A stretch of DNA of 64,000 nucleotides, taken from positions 34,559,963-34,623,962 of the forward strand of contig OX638133.1 in assembly GCA_951804985.1 (NCBI GenBank), read 5' to 3'. The stretch is from Dryomyza anilis (Eukaryota > Arthropoda > Insecta > Diptera > Dryomyzidae). Of the stretch, positions 1 through 11,319 are shown piece by piece. Below the pieces are notes generated by a model, which did no database searches, was not told the origin of the DNA, and worked only from the letters and a program-made list of their open reading frames with translations. The translations under genes were made by a program, and so were the position numbers. How positions within the stretch are numbered: position 1 is the first letter of the stretch; every line of letters starts with the position of its first letter.

Positions 1-54
1 AGATAAATAAAAATTTAGAAAATTATTTTTTTAAATATAATAATAATATAATAT

Positions 55-333
55 TTTGGCACTACAGTCCTACAAGAACTTATGCCGAGCTCTCTCACCT
101 TTTGAGCTGTGCGTATTATATTTGTACTCAAAGTGGTGGGACCTACAGTTTATTGCCGAATCCGAACGGCGGGTGAGAGCTTTTCATAGGCAATTTACTG
201 ACGAGAGGTAGCGCGGTATAGAAAAGTGTTTCTATGAAAAGAAACACTTTTCAAGTCCCCGGTGCAAGTCCAGGCTTGAACCGGGGACCTTTCGGCTCGC
301 AGTCCAACGCACTAACCACTGAGCTACCGCGGC
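55..333 (-). mobile_element. tRNA-derived SINE, copy 1 (rearranged)
   Basis: Read on the minus strand, the copy starts GCCGCGGTAGCTCAGTGGTT, a tRNA-like head with a perfect A box (TAGCTCAGTGG). It has the same tRNA-unrelated body as the copies near 31.5 and 47.1 kb, ending GCGCCAAA-type sequence plus an A/T tail. The junction after the B box differs: a palindromic pair (GTCCCCGGT ... ACCGGGGAC, + strand 255-289) and a second hairpin (GTGTTTC ... GAAACAC) replace the sequence seen in the other copies. It cannot be a working tRNA because the 3' acceptor strand is absent. No clear target duplication. Confidence 0.75.
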
Positions 334-1079
334 TATATAAATATCATCTTGAAATTTGGCATGTACATTTGTATTGAATCAACCAAAATATGTGATTTTT
401 TCAGGATTTTAAATAGGGTCCTTTTTAAGGACATCAATTGACTACGAGCCACATTATAAAATTTAAAAGTTACAACTTAATTTTTCTAAAAGCATGTTCT
501 ATTACCTTTAAAACGAGCCATCAACGGAGTCTCTAAGAGATTTTGAAATATGCACAACCTTACAAAAGTGATTTTTGGCCCATTTTTCGTAACTTTGAAG
601 CACTGTATTGCTGTAAGTAGTCGTCGAAAAAATGGCCAATGCATATATCAATAAGCTTTATCAGATTCCCAAATTTCATTGAAATCGAAAAGGTAAAATC
701 TCAAAATTTACTTTGTTTGGTCGATTTGGTGTGGAATTCGTAGCAGCTCGTGGATCGATTTTAAAGTCCACGATTTTTGTATCAGACTCGACGCATCATA
801 CTGGAAAAATTTATGAATTCTATTTAAAAAGAAAGGTGAGTACTATATCAAAATTTCTACATATTTACATGCGTTTCAGTTGTTTTTCTTTTCTATTCCT
901 TTCAGATTATAATATCAGATTTCACGTCATATACATATATGTAAGAATAACGAAAATAATATTTATACAAATTGTTTATAATATAATCATAATATTAAAT
1001 TTAGATTCCTTACTTTGTAATAAGTTCAGATAATTGTTAGAAATAAAAACTTAAATATTAATATTTTTTTTATTTGCAG

Positions 1080-1570
1080 GAAAAAATTTGTTGTTTGCAT
1101 GCAAATATGATTTATTTGCATCCAAACAATATTTTATTTAAGGAATCTTATTTTATTATCACGTAAGTATATTTTATTTGTAGGGAAACATATGTTGTTT
1201 GGGTAATATGTACATGGAAATATGATTTATTTGCATCCAAACAATATTTCATTTAAGGAATCTTATTTTATTATCACGTAAGTATATTTTATTTGGAGGG
1301 AAACATATGTTGTTTGGGTAATATGTACATGCAAATATAATTTATTTGCATCCAAACAATATTTTATTTAAGGAATCTTATTTTATTATCACGTAAGTAT
1401 ATTTTATTTGTAGGGAAACATATGTTGTTTGGGTAATATGTACATGGAAATATGATTTATTTGCATCCAAACAATATTTTATTTAAGGAATCTTATTTTA
1501 TTATCACGTAAGTATATTTTATTTGCTGGGAAACATTTATATAAATGCATGCAAATATGATTTATCTCCA
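1080..1570. repeat. 115-bp tandem repeat, about four copies
   Basis: A unit containing ATTTATTTGCATCCAAACAA, then GGAATCTTATTTTATTATC and ACATATGTTGTTTGGGTAAT recurs with AAATAT(G/A)A anchors at 1103, 1218, 1333 and 1448 (115 bp each); a degenerate last unit starts at 1553. Units differ by only a few bases. ATTTGCAT inside the unit matches an octamer motif. Confidence 0.85.
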
Positions 1571-3301
1571 TCCTAATATAAAATGTTTGAATCATTCAAA
1601 CAATATATATTTACATATTACCCATTTGACCAAAATACTGAGCAGTCAAACGTACATATTTTCTAAATGCACAAAAATTGTTTACTTGGTAGTTCTGATC
1701 ATGAAGTCTTGATTGGAAACTTGAAGTCAATCGGAATATCATACTAAAATCGGTAATCATTACTGGTTTTTGTGCTGTGTTAAGTTAAAAGATACAATTT
1801 TATGAAAATTTTGGCGTAATAATTAAAGATGTTCATTTACTAATATATTATGGAGATTAATGTTTACCACATAAACTCGTAAATTCTTAGACAAGTTTTT
1901 TTAAATCTGTCTTAGACCATATTAAATTTTGGATCAAACAAATTTAAAAGACCACTTTTCTGTACATTACTCTCCCAAGACCAAACTTTATTTCGAAATA
2001 ATAAATTATATGTTGCACGTAAAATACTCGAATATAAATTTGACACTTTTCTACCAATTTATAATTTTCCTGTGTAAAATGAGATTTCAACAAATTTCTA
2101 ATAAGACGTTTTCGGGATAATAACGTATACATTATACATGGTGTTTGGTTCATCGATGTCAATAATTCAGGAAATCATTCTATGACAAAAAAAAAAATAA
2201 GAAAATGTAAAATAAAAATATGTCTTATTTTGCACCATGGTTCTATTTTTTATAAATTTTTCAAGAAAATATTTGAAAACAGTAACTTTTATACATAAAA
2301 ATAAAATCGCCATTTAAATGAATATAAATCACAAAAATAGTTTCTAATTTACTGCACTGTCTACTCAAACAACAATAGAGGAATAAAGTACCACCTTATA
2401 AACTCTTTTTTAAAATACTCTCGCTTTAAATAAATTTTGTAAACAAATGTCCAGAAAACAATTTTGAAAAGGTCATCGAATTTACTGCGTACTAATTGAA
2501 TATGGAAAATAAATATTATACTCTTTTTTCATTGCGGAATTGAAAATTCCACTTTGAAAATCCACTTGATGTTCTTTGACTGCCGTGCGCCTTATATTAC
2601 GCTACGGCTCAAAATTTCTGTCACGTTTGCTGCAATTGCCAATTAGAAGAATTCGTTGCTTAGACAAAACAGTAGGTACGCCGGAAACCACCAAGTGACG
2701 GAAACGAAAGCTGATTTTGTAAACATGGTGAAATTGAAATTCGGTCGCGCCAGCAACACAAAAAACACACCTTCTGTTGAGTGCCAATATCAGAATTTTT
2801 AAGAAATGGAAAATTTCACATGAAGAATCTTAAGGTAAATATAAAATTATTTTAAAATAAAAAATTTTGTGCACGTTCTGTTGCTGTATGCATTCAAATT
2901 ATGAGTGAAGGACGAAAAAATAAATGAAAAATGAAATTTGTTGAGTGCGTAGTAAGGGAAATTTTTCATTTTCAACATTAAAGTTAATTTTGTTTTTAAA
3001 ATGAACGATAACGTTGTTTCGAGAAAAGTGCTTTTATTTACTTCCTATTTATTATTTTTATTCTTTTTTTTTGTTAACAGCCTTTTGATCATGGCATTGT
3101 AATAGAAATAAAAGAGGCTGTAAAAAGGTGCGAAAAAGGATTTTGTTGTGTGTGCTTGAGTTGCTGAAAAGCACGTTTCATATTTTTCAATTTTATTAGG
3201 CGTTTTTGTTTATTGGCCTTTTCATTTTGAAGTATTTTGTTTTGGGGTTTGTTCTTTTATTTTATTTTTGTTTGTATTTTTGACACTCTGTTGACACTCA
3301 C

Positions 3302-3525
3302 CTGCATGTTGTGCAGTATTTTGGCAAATTCGGGACTGCCAACGTTGTCGACCAGTTTGGAAAACTGTTCGTTCGACTCGAGTTTATCAAAGAACGTTGA
3401 GAGAATTTGATCCTGTGGCAATATATCTAAAATACTATCGACCAGGCCATGTAATCCATTTAGACTTTCGCCAGCAGCTGTTGTCGGTGTCAGTTTTTCC
3501 GTTGTTGCCGAATTGTTTATTATTT
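3302..3525 (-). CDS. Exon 2 of the same G12-domain protein
   Basis: The segment lies between an acceptor (CTACAG, 3531-3526) and a donor (GTGAGTG from 3301 downward). With the G left over from exon 1 it gives exactly 75 codons with no stop and ends in phase 0. The product begins EIINNSATTEKL and contains GLHGLVDSILDILPQDQI, then FFDKLESNEQFSKLV and GSPEFAKILHNMQ. This matches the second part of the G12 domain (G-x-x-G-hydrophobic, LP-x-D, K-x-x-x-x-x-x-F, SPEF). Frame continuity across a 5.2-kb intron and family-matching residues on both sides make the pairing firm. The last 30-40 residues usual for the domain are missing, so a third exon is expected; none was recognised between 1 and 3301. 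Confidence 0.85.
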
Positions 3526-4048
3526 CTGTAGAGAAAAAAGGGAAATATAAAAGTTAGAAATTAAAACAGAAAATTAAACAGTTCAAAAACTTAACAATTT
3601 TGTGGAAAACAATCATTAACCACGTATTTAAGCATGTACTAAGAAGGGAAAAAGGTGTTAAAAGATGTGTTACAAAATTTTATTTCTTAGCACGTGCAAA
3701 TATTTGCACGGTTCCAGCAAGTATTTCAAAATTAGGTGTACCCAAATCAATTTATATTCGACAGTTCCTGATAGAATAGCTCCTTATTGGTACCAATTGA
3801 TAAGAAAGAATAAGTGAATTTTTCGAAAGACATTTTAACTTTAAAAATTATTTAACTTGTTTTTATAAAACTTACAAATTACTATACTCAAAGTATTAGT
3901 GTTTGAAAAAAATTGATTTGTTTTTATTCTTCTACAATGATATATATTCAAAATTACTATATTCATACAACCTGTTCTCATAAAAATTCTTATTAATCAG
4001 ATTATTTACGGTTCTTATTAATTGAAAATGAAACAATATTTAAACCAA

Positions 4049-4190
4049 GGATTGAAACCTAAACGAATAACAGTTTCGATTTCGGTTTTCTTACTCGTTT
4101 CGGTTTTAAGTTTAAATAACGAAATAACTTCTGTATACCGGTTCCAAGTTACGGTTTCGGTTTTGATTCCAGTTTTTGTATTAAAGTTGT
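4049..4190 (-). mobile_element. Truncated end of the 61360-type hAT-like element
   Basis: CCAAGGATTGAAACCTAAAC, followed by repeated TTTCGGTTTT and TACCGGTTCCAAGTTACGGT, matches the right terminus of the element at 61360-62749 read on the opposite strand. Only about 140 bp is present. A shorter piece of the same end lies at about 36250-36320. Confidence 0.6.
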
Positions 4191-4396
4191 TTTTTGTCCA
4201 TATTGTCTTGAAAAAAAAATATACATATTTTACGAATAAATAACATAAAAATTTTAATCCTATTTTAAAAAAAAGACTATAAATCTAGTGACGCGAAATC
4301 TCTAACAATATAGTCTTAAAAATTAAGATAAATATTACAATTGATAGTTGAGATAACGAGATTGACCACAGTTTTGAAACTCACAAAATTAAAAAT

Positions 4397-5200
4397 CAGT
4401 TGGGAAGGTTAGATCACATGGGAAATTTTATAGTAGTGACATTGTATAGTAGGTCTTACACATATATATGAGCAACACATATATATGGTTACCATTCAAA
4501 GAGGTATATAGGTCACCAGGGTATACGAGTCCTGAAAATAACTACAAACTTTATTCGCTGAAGAATTTCCATTCATTTGATACCCATATTAACTAATTGA
4601 TAGGTGTACCGAATTTCGATTTTTTTTTTGGGAACCGCAATGCGTTTCGCGGGGAAATCTTATTTTCATATATTTTAGCATGAAGCCAATATATATTTGA
4701 CCAAAAAAGTTTACCTAAGCACGTATACAGTAAAATTGATTTGTAGATGTATATTTTATATGAGCTATTTGAATATAAATGGTCAGATCACAGGTCCCAA
4801 TAAATCGATCTCGCCAATCTTTTCGCACATACAGCGTAAGTATATAAGTAATTTAAATTATAAGTTTCATTTATCTAACTCTTGAATTTTTTAAGTAGTA
4901 GAGATTTCAACAGACAGACGGACATCGCTAAATCGAGGTCATGATGATCAAGAATATATGTACATTTCCATACCGCACATACAGCGTAAGTATATAAGTA
5001 ATCTAAATTATAAGTTTCATTTATCTAACTCTTGATTTTTTTAAGTAGTAGAGATTTCAACAGACAGACGGACATCGCTAAATCAAGGTCATGCTGATCA
5101 AGAATATATGTACTTTTCCATACCGGAGATGCTTCCTTCTGGGTGTTACAAACGGCGTACCAAACTGATTTACTCTTTCACTCTTAGTGTAGGGTATAAA
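4397..5200 (+). mobile_element. Mini-me-like element with internal 150-bp duplication
   Basis: Runs from CAGTTGGGAAGGTTAGATCA to GTGTAGGGTATA, the same termini as the copies at 38.1 and 53.7 kb. It contains the conserved core (ATGATGATCAAGAATATATG and GACATCGCTAAATC) beside GACAGACGG microsatellite sequence. The part from 4824 to 4973, core included, is repeated from 4974 at a 150-bp offset. It lies in intron 1 of the G12 gene. Mini-me is described in flies as two proto-microsatellites, (TA)n and (GTCY)n, around a roughly 33-bp core; this copy fits. Confidence 0.75.
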
Positions 5201-5516
5201 AATATTTTGTTGATCTCTTATATTGTAAAAGTACTATCCCAAAAATAAAGCCATATTTTGTATGGGCATATTACAGTTAACGTTGCTACCCTGTATACAT
5301 CGCACGACAACAAACAGTCGCATGACATACACACTTTACATGTTCGTATTCTAGTACAGCCATCACGCTGGCAACAAAAACTTCTAGTACAATAACAGTC
5401 ATGCATATTGTTTGCTGTACAAAAAATGTCGCGTCAAAAAATCGATCACAATCTTGGATGCTATGTTCACACTTTTTGTTGTTGTAATTTCGAAGACATG
5501 CGAACCAAAATATACA

Positions 5517-6084
5517 GGGTGTATTTCTTTATTCATTCTGGAATAAGAATAGAACGAACAGAATAGTTTGATATTTTATCCGGAATATCTAGAATACTGT
5601 GAATAAAGTAGCAGTTTCAGAATAACCAGAATACAAAAATGTAAACAAACACTAAATATGATTTGAAAATCAATCACTTATTAAAATTAACTTTATAAAA
5701 ACGTTGTTTATCAATTTAAAGCTATTTCACTAAAATGCTAACACATATCAATGCATCAATGCAACGTTTCACATATGTATCTTAATCAAAAAAATTCCAA
5801 GACCACGAATATCTAAAGACACACGCGACAGACCACCAATATCTTGTGATACACTCGATTTCATTTAAATAATAAATTTAATTTATGTAAATAGTATCTA
5901 AGTTGACAGTTTTATTCTGTGTATTCTACGATTGAACTCGGAATAAACAGAATACGTTCCGAACGTTCTGTTTTGAATAAAGTAACAGAATTCGGATAAG
6001 ACAGAACGTTCGGAATAAATAAAGTAATAGAAATATTTAAAACGGAATATTCTGAACGTTCAGAACGAATAAAGAAATACACCC
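5517..6084. mobile_element. MITE with GGGTGTATTTC termini
   Basis: The left end GGGTGTATTTCTTTATTC and right end GAATAAAGAAATACACCC are inverted over at least 18 bp. The interior is rich in related inverted motifs (GAACGTTC, GGAATA). ACA stands on both sides (5514-5516, 6085-6087) as a possible 3-bp target duplication. No coding capacity. Confidence 0.65.
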
Positions 6085-6524
6085 ACAAACACACAAAAAG
6101 CAATAGTAGTCAAATGATGATAAACTGTTGAAATGTTTATATAATAAAAATATTGTTTTTATAAATTAAATGAGTTTTATGTGCATTAACTACTCAAATT
6201 AAGAAAAACTTCACGATTTTGCAATTAACATATAGCATGCTTCACAAACGACACTAGCGTAGCAACAAAAACAACACAATTTATCGATTATTCGTTGGAG
6301 TTGCGCATTTTGTAGTTGTACAAGATTTGCCGCTAAACAAGTGACAGAAGAAAACAATAGAAAAAACATGCATAGTCGGACGATGAAAGACACTAGCGTA
6401 GTGAAGAAAGAAAAAGACAAATAGCTTTGTCTATTTTGTGCCTGTGTTCTTTTTTTGTTGATTTCGATTTTTCGACACAAATAAATAAAGTACAACAAAT
6501 TTCAGACAAACTTCTGGGTAACAA

Positions 6525-6712
6525 AAAGCAATTCCGTTTGCTAATATACGTCAATGCAGCAAATTAATATTTTCTGCATTGACGTACAAATTGCTTATAT
6601 AACGAAAAATAGCAAATGTTTTAATTAAATAAGTGAATTTAATTGCTGAATTGATTAATGAATGCAATTAATATCGGTTGCTATATTTACGTCGATTATT
6701 TTTATCGGTGCT
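6525..6712. mobile_element. Partial MITE of the 41212 family
   Basis: GCAATTAATATCGGTTGCTA and the following TTTACGTCGATTATTTT match the right terminus of the element at 41212-41548; the inner ACGTCAATGCAGCAAATTAA is also shared. The left terminus is missing. Confidence 0.55.
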
Positions 6713-8293
6713 TGATTTATGTATTTTGTAAACTTAAATTTATTTTTAAAATAATTGTGATTAATCAAGAAATTGTGATTAATCAAAATGCTAATAATTC
6801 TATTAATCATAATTTTGATTGATCAGAATCCTTATTAATTGATTAATCATTGTTCTGGATAATCAAAAATCTTCTTTAACCAATTATTCAGAAATTGATT
6901 AATCAAACAATTTGACAAATTTTGACAAAATGAAAAAACTGAGTGTGAGGTCGTAATTAAAATCTTGTAGTTCTTTGGAAAATCATACTAAGATCGCGGA
7001 TATTTTTTTTCTTGTGCTGTGTAATCAGACAAAGAAAACCGTAGGGGATTTCCATTCATTTAGATAGAGAGCACCAGTAGACACAAAACGGGTTGTCATT
7101 AAAACGTGACCAATACAACTATTTCGAATTGTGAAATTCCTTTAATTTCTAATCATAAACGTATTAGCAATATTATGTAAATGTTATATGCCATAAATTG
7201 GTATTTTATATGGGTATTTTATAATTTTTGTTTACTTTATTTTGTCAAGCTCATCGTTATTCATTCTAAAACATATTTTACACCCACACTCTCGCAATTT
7301 TTGTGGTCATCATTTTGTGATTTTATGTGCAATGTCATGGATCATATGTTTGTATATACACGTATGTCTGTCTCGTATTTTTATCCATTTCCTTTTTTTT
7401 TGTTCTGTCTGCAAACTTATATCATGAAAATTCATTTCCACTATGACATACGAGCCTGACCTGAATTAATAAACTATGCGGATAGAGAGAAAAATTTAAT
7501 CATGTGAAAAACAAAATTTCCCAAACATGCTGAAATATGCAGACAGCGACCAATTAACTGTTGGTTTGAGTGAAATATTTATAATTAAGCAGACGGGATT
7601 TCAATAGCATTGAAATCGTAATAACACATAATAAAGAAAAAATAACAAATCTGCTATTTAAGGATATTTTAAATAGTTTTAAATCAAATTGCATATCAAT
7701 CTGCATATTATTTTCATTGGAAATTCCGGGATTTCATTTCGGTAAAGATTTACTCCGTGATCCAGAAATTTCGGATTGGAAGACCTAATACCTACATATT
7801 AAGTATCGATTGTAAATTTAAAAATATAAAAGAAATATGAGTTAAAACGAACCTTTTTTTTTGGAGTAAATATTTCTCAAAATGAGACTTACTTAATTAT
7901 ACCCTAAATTTACATACACTAAAAGGGTATATTCAATTTTGTCAGCTATTTCTAAAATCCAGAATGTAGTGTGGCCTGTACAGAAAATATTGCTATGTAT
8001 GTCTGTTAAACTGCGATTACAGGTAAAAGTACTGTATTTATAAAACTCTTAGATAACTTGAATATCTACGTTGACTGATATTGAAAATATGTGTGATCGG
8101 TCGACATTCGATAGTATCGCCAGCGCTAAATCCACAGGAAACTTTTACCGGCAGAAATTAACTTTTTTTCTAATTCAATCCTTTTATTTTATTACGAATA
8201 GAGGTTTTGTGACCACAAATTATTCGTAATTCATACATAGGGATACTCGAATTTTATAAAATTGTCTCACAAAGGAAAATTTGTATTTGTTTT

Positions 8294-8672
8294 CTACACC
8301 ATTTACAAATGTAAATGAGAAAAGATCAATTGAAATTCAAAAGACAACAATTGAAGTTCAGAAATTCCAATTTGAAATTCAAAAGTTCAGAAATTTGCAT
8401 TTCAAAATCAAAAAATGTCATTTGATATTCAGAAATTTCCATTTTAAATTCAAAAAATTCCATTTGAAATTCAGCAATTTTCATTTGAAATTCAGAAAAA
8501 TCTGAATATCAAATGAAATTTTCTAAAATTCAAATGTAAATTTCTGAATTTCAATTTATGTCATTTGAATTTCAAAAGGAATTTCTGAATTTCAATTGAT
8601 GTCTTTTTAATTTCAAATGGAATTTCTGAATTTCAATTGATTTTTTCTGAATTACTTATGTAAATAGTGTAG
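8294..8672. mobile_element. Foldback MITE in intron 1
   Basis: Termini CTACACCATTTAC and GTAAATAGTGTAG are inverted with one mismatch. The whole interior is repeated AAATTCA / TGAATTT motifs in opposite orientation on the two halves, so it can fold into one long hairpin. No coding capacity; the 74-codon frame in it is a repeat translation. Confidence 0.65.
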
Positions 8673-8765
8673 ATATATAAACCATGGTAACCGGTTGACC
8701 ACTTAAAAAGTTTTCAAATTCTTCCCGTTCATTTAAATTTTTTCAAGTTCTTTCGAGTCACTTAC

Positions 8766-9588
8766 CATTTCTCTCATTCCCTCTATAAATATTGGTCGCC
8801 GTTGAAAACTGATTTTCATTCTCGTCTGGTACACGCACCACCGGCTGACTGGTCAAATTTGACAAAGTGTACAAGAACTTCACCACATCGAGACCACTGG
8901 CATTTAAATAACGTAAAAATGCTGAAATTTCCGGTACGGCAATTAACTGCAGCTTCAGCGTCGAAAATTCCGGACCACTCAGAAAAGCGTAGGCTCGTTG
9001 CACCTCCGGATCGTTGCGATAGTAATTGGCAACAATCGATTTGACCTCTTCGGCCGGTATCAGGGCTACAAAGTCAAACATTTCAATGTGCGGACGTGAT
9101 GCTGTTCCCAAAGAGGCAGGCGACAAGTCGTCCGTCTGTAATTCGATTTCATGTGGAACACCATCGACGGTGACTGGGTCCTCTTGCAGCACAGACTCAA
9201 ATGAGAAGGATGCCGATTCGGATAAATCGTCTACGGTTAACAAATCAATTTGATGTATGCCACGATGATGAGACTTTTGTTGTAAATGAGTTGGTTTTTT
9301 GGCGGTCAAAAAAATCAAATCATCCGCGGCGTCAGCGGATGTGTCCATCAAGGATTCATTATCGACATTATCCCGACGCAACGTCACAGCCGTCCCGTTG
9401 CCATTGAGTGTAATTAGAGTGGCTGTTGCATTTGCACCGAAATCGGTGCCGTAACGCATCACTTCCTCCACCAAAATAATCTCGTCCTCGGCATTCGACG
9501 CAGAGCCGAGCGGAAGAGTGCGCGCTTGCGATAATAGCAGTGGCAGGAGGACGCAATGCACTAAGTGCCACATTTTAGTCGCGAACAT
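8766..9588 (-). CDS. Exon 1 of a secreted insect-allergen-related (G12 domain) protein
   Basis: This exon encodes 274 complete codons plus one base of the next. Residues 1 to about 24 form a signal peptide (charged start, then a leucine-rich core VLLPLLL). Residues 25-170 are an acidic, low-complexity linker. Residues 171-245 match the first half of the insect-allergen-related repeat (Pfam Ins_allergen_rp, the G12 microvillar/allergen family): FDFVALIP, YYRNDPEVQRAYAFL, GPEF and LRYLNASGLDVVKFL are family hallmarks. Possible N-glycosylation sites include NAT, NAS and NLT. The start at 9588 has a good fly context (GCAAA before ATG); a second ATG lies five codons in. The reading frame runs to a stop at 8758, but a strong donor (AATG|GTAAG) at 8766/8765 splits a codon after its first base and joins exon 2 in frame. 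Family members are typically secreted midgut or microvillar proteins; the role here is unknown. The long linker before the domain is unusual against compact G12 proteins. Confidence 0.85.
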
Positions 9589-9693
9589 TTTGCAAAATTA
9601 TACAGTTAATGTTGTTGTTTTTGTTGTAAGTACCTTTGCACCGTGTTGTATCCGTCCGTTCGTTTGTGACGTTTTCACGGCGCGTTGTTATTT

Positions 9694-9727
9694 CGACCGC
9701 AACGTTCAATGAACGTCGCGCAACTGA
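9694..9727 (-). promoter_or_regulatory. Inr + DPE core promoter of the G12-domain gene
   Basis: On the minus strand TCAGTT (9727-9722) is a perfect match to the fly initiator, with its A (+1) at 9725. GGTCG at 9698-9694 sits exactly at +28 to +32 and fits the DPE consensus RGWYV. No TATA box was seen at the usual upstream distance, as expected for Inr/DPE promoters. The predicted 5'UTR is 137 nt and reaches the ATG at 9588 with no intron. Confidence 0.6.
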
Positions 9728-10240
9728 CGTTCAATTATTTGCGCCCATACCGACCGACAGTAACAATGGGGGCCTTTGGAGACTTTGTAGAATTTCGCAA
9801 ACAACGAACTGCCAGACCGCTGTACGTATGTTGTACACGATCTGGGCGACGCTTAAGCTTGATTGCGTTGATAATTCAATTAGATTTTAATTTGAGATGA
9901 GCAAACAGCATAAAGTTTACGTGGGTTTAAGTGCGGCTTAAGTGGAAGTCTGCCATACAATAAAAAAAGTACACAATATAAGGGTGCATGTGCAACAAAA
10001 TAAAACAGTGTTTCACATTTTTCTCCGTGTATTGTGTTAGAGTAGTCTTAAACTTGTGTTTGAAACACTCGGCGAATTGCCAAGTTACACTGAGGAAAAT
10101 AAACTTGGCGAGGAATTCATCTCGAATGAATCATATCAGAATTTCACTAATAGCTATAAAAAAAATACTACTAAAATTCTATGACTTTGGGAAGAAAACA
10201 GCAACAACATTTTTGATACCTAAGAGACACATAAAAAAAA
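9728..10240. other. Upstream region of the G12-domain gene
   Basis: The first 200 bp beyond the predicted start site are G+C-richer than the surroundings (GCGCCCATACC, CTGGGCGACGCTTAAGC) and may hold regulatory sites, but none is identified. The rest is A+T-rich with no supported feature. Confidence 0.35.
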
Positions 10241-10545
10241 TGTATATACTATTGATGAATTCCGTTCATCAACCGAAACTAATTGTATTGAAGCACCATT
10301 TATAATATTAATGACTAACGACATCAATATTATGAATTCGATCATATATATGATGAACGCTTGGTAATTGTCAAAAAAGTGTTTTTTTCAATATGATGAT
10401 TTGTATGTGAAGAATACGTATTAATATTAATGAACAAATAAATAAAATGCAACAAATAAGTACCTCATATTGAAGTATGCTGTTCATTAAACCAACTCTT
10501 AATGAAAATATTTGTTTTTCGTTCATTTTTTTGTCATATGTCTCA
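10240..10545 (-). mobile_element. Partial MITE of the 28112 family
   Basis: Shares TGTGAAGAATACGT(A/T), ATTAATGAAC and CATATTGAAG blocks in the same order as the reverse strand of 28200-28500. It consists of many short inverted copies of TTCATCATATTGA. Termini are not clear. Confidence 0.5.
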
Positions 10546-11319
10546 GTTTTCAAGTAGTTCTTGTTATTTTATACATATATACTTTTTTTCTTAAGTTGAC
10601 CGTTTTAGTTTTTTTGGTTAATATAATTTTTTCCGCAACATTTTATTAAGCACTACAAAAACATTTCAAAACAAATATTTGTTTTTTCGAAAACAATTAA
10701 AAAAAATAGTAATGAATATGACGATTCAAATTTATTGTATTAAAAATTTATTTCTTCGTTAGTATGAAGACGTTCTCATATATAGTAAATACATTCATCA
10801 ATAAATATATACATAATAAAAACATACAAGAATAAATGCTCTTAGTTACTTTTTTGACAACTAAGTGTATCTGTTTCTTAAAATTTAGAATATTTCCGTT
10901 AAGCTGTATATCATCCCGCATACTTCTAGATTCATTCTGGATTTGAGAAGTGTTTTCCCTCCGTGTATCTTTAATTTAATTCTTCCGCTCATACTAATAT
11001 AATTTTTTATTCAGCATAAAAAAAAATTTAAAAAAAAGGATATTTGAGTATTTTTTTAAATGATGTTGAAGGTTTTATGCCTTAGACTGGTTAATGATTT
11101 AACTTTTTGCATTAACAGAATAAAATTTATATGCATTTTAATTGATTCTTGAGCAATTTTTCAAAATAGTATATGTTCGGACTTCAAAATGTTTATTATA
11201 ATGCTATTATTTTTCATGTTTTTTATATAACAAAGTCAAAATAATTGTAATTAAAGAAAAAATAAAAAGAAAAAATCTAAATTCATAAGAATTTTAGTAG
11301 TTATTATAGAAAGTACAGT

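Larger units (their letters stand above)
1..3301 (-). other. Downstream flank of exon 2 (probably intron 2), no exon found
   Basis: Beyond the exon 2 donor this A+T-rich stretch holds a SINE (55-333), a 115-bp tandem array (about 1080-1570) and a more G+C-rich patch at 2590-2800. Stretches 340-1080 and 1570-2590 show no supported feature. No segment matching the missing G12 C-terminus was recognised. Confidence 0.5.
3526..8765 (-). other. Intron 1 of the G12-domain gene, filled with transposons
   Basis: The intron is 5240 bp, with a GTAAG donor and CTACAG acceptor. It holds a truncated end of the 61360-type hAT element (about 4049-4190), a mini-me copy (4397-5200), a MITE (5517-6084), part of a second MITE family (about 6525-6712), an old mini-me-like remnant (about 7900-8130) and a foldback MITE (8294-8672). 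The gaps between them are A+T-rich with no supported exon. Confidence 0.75.
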
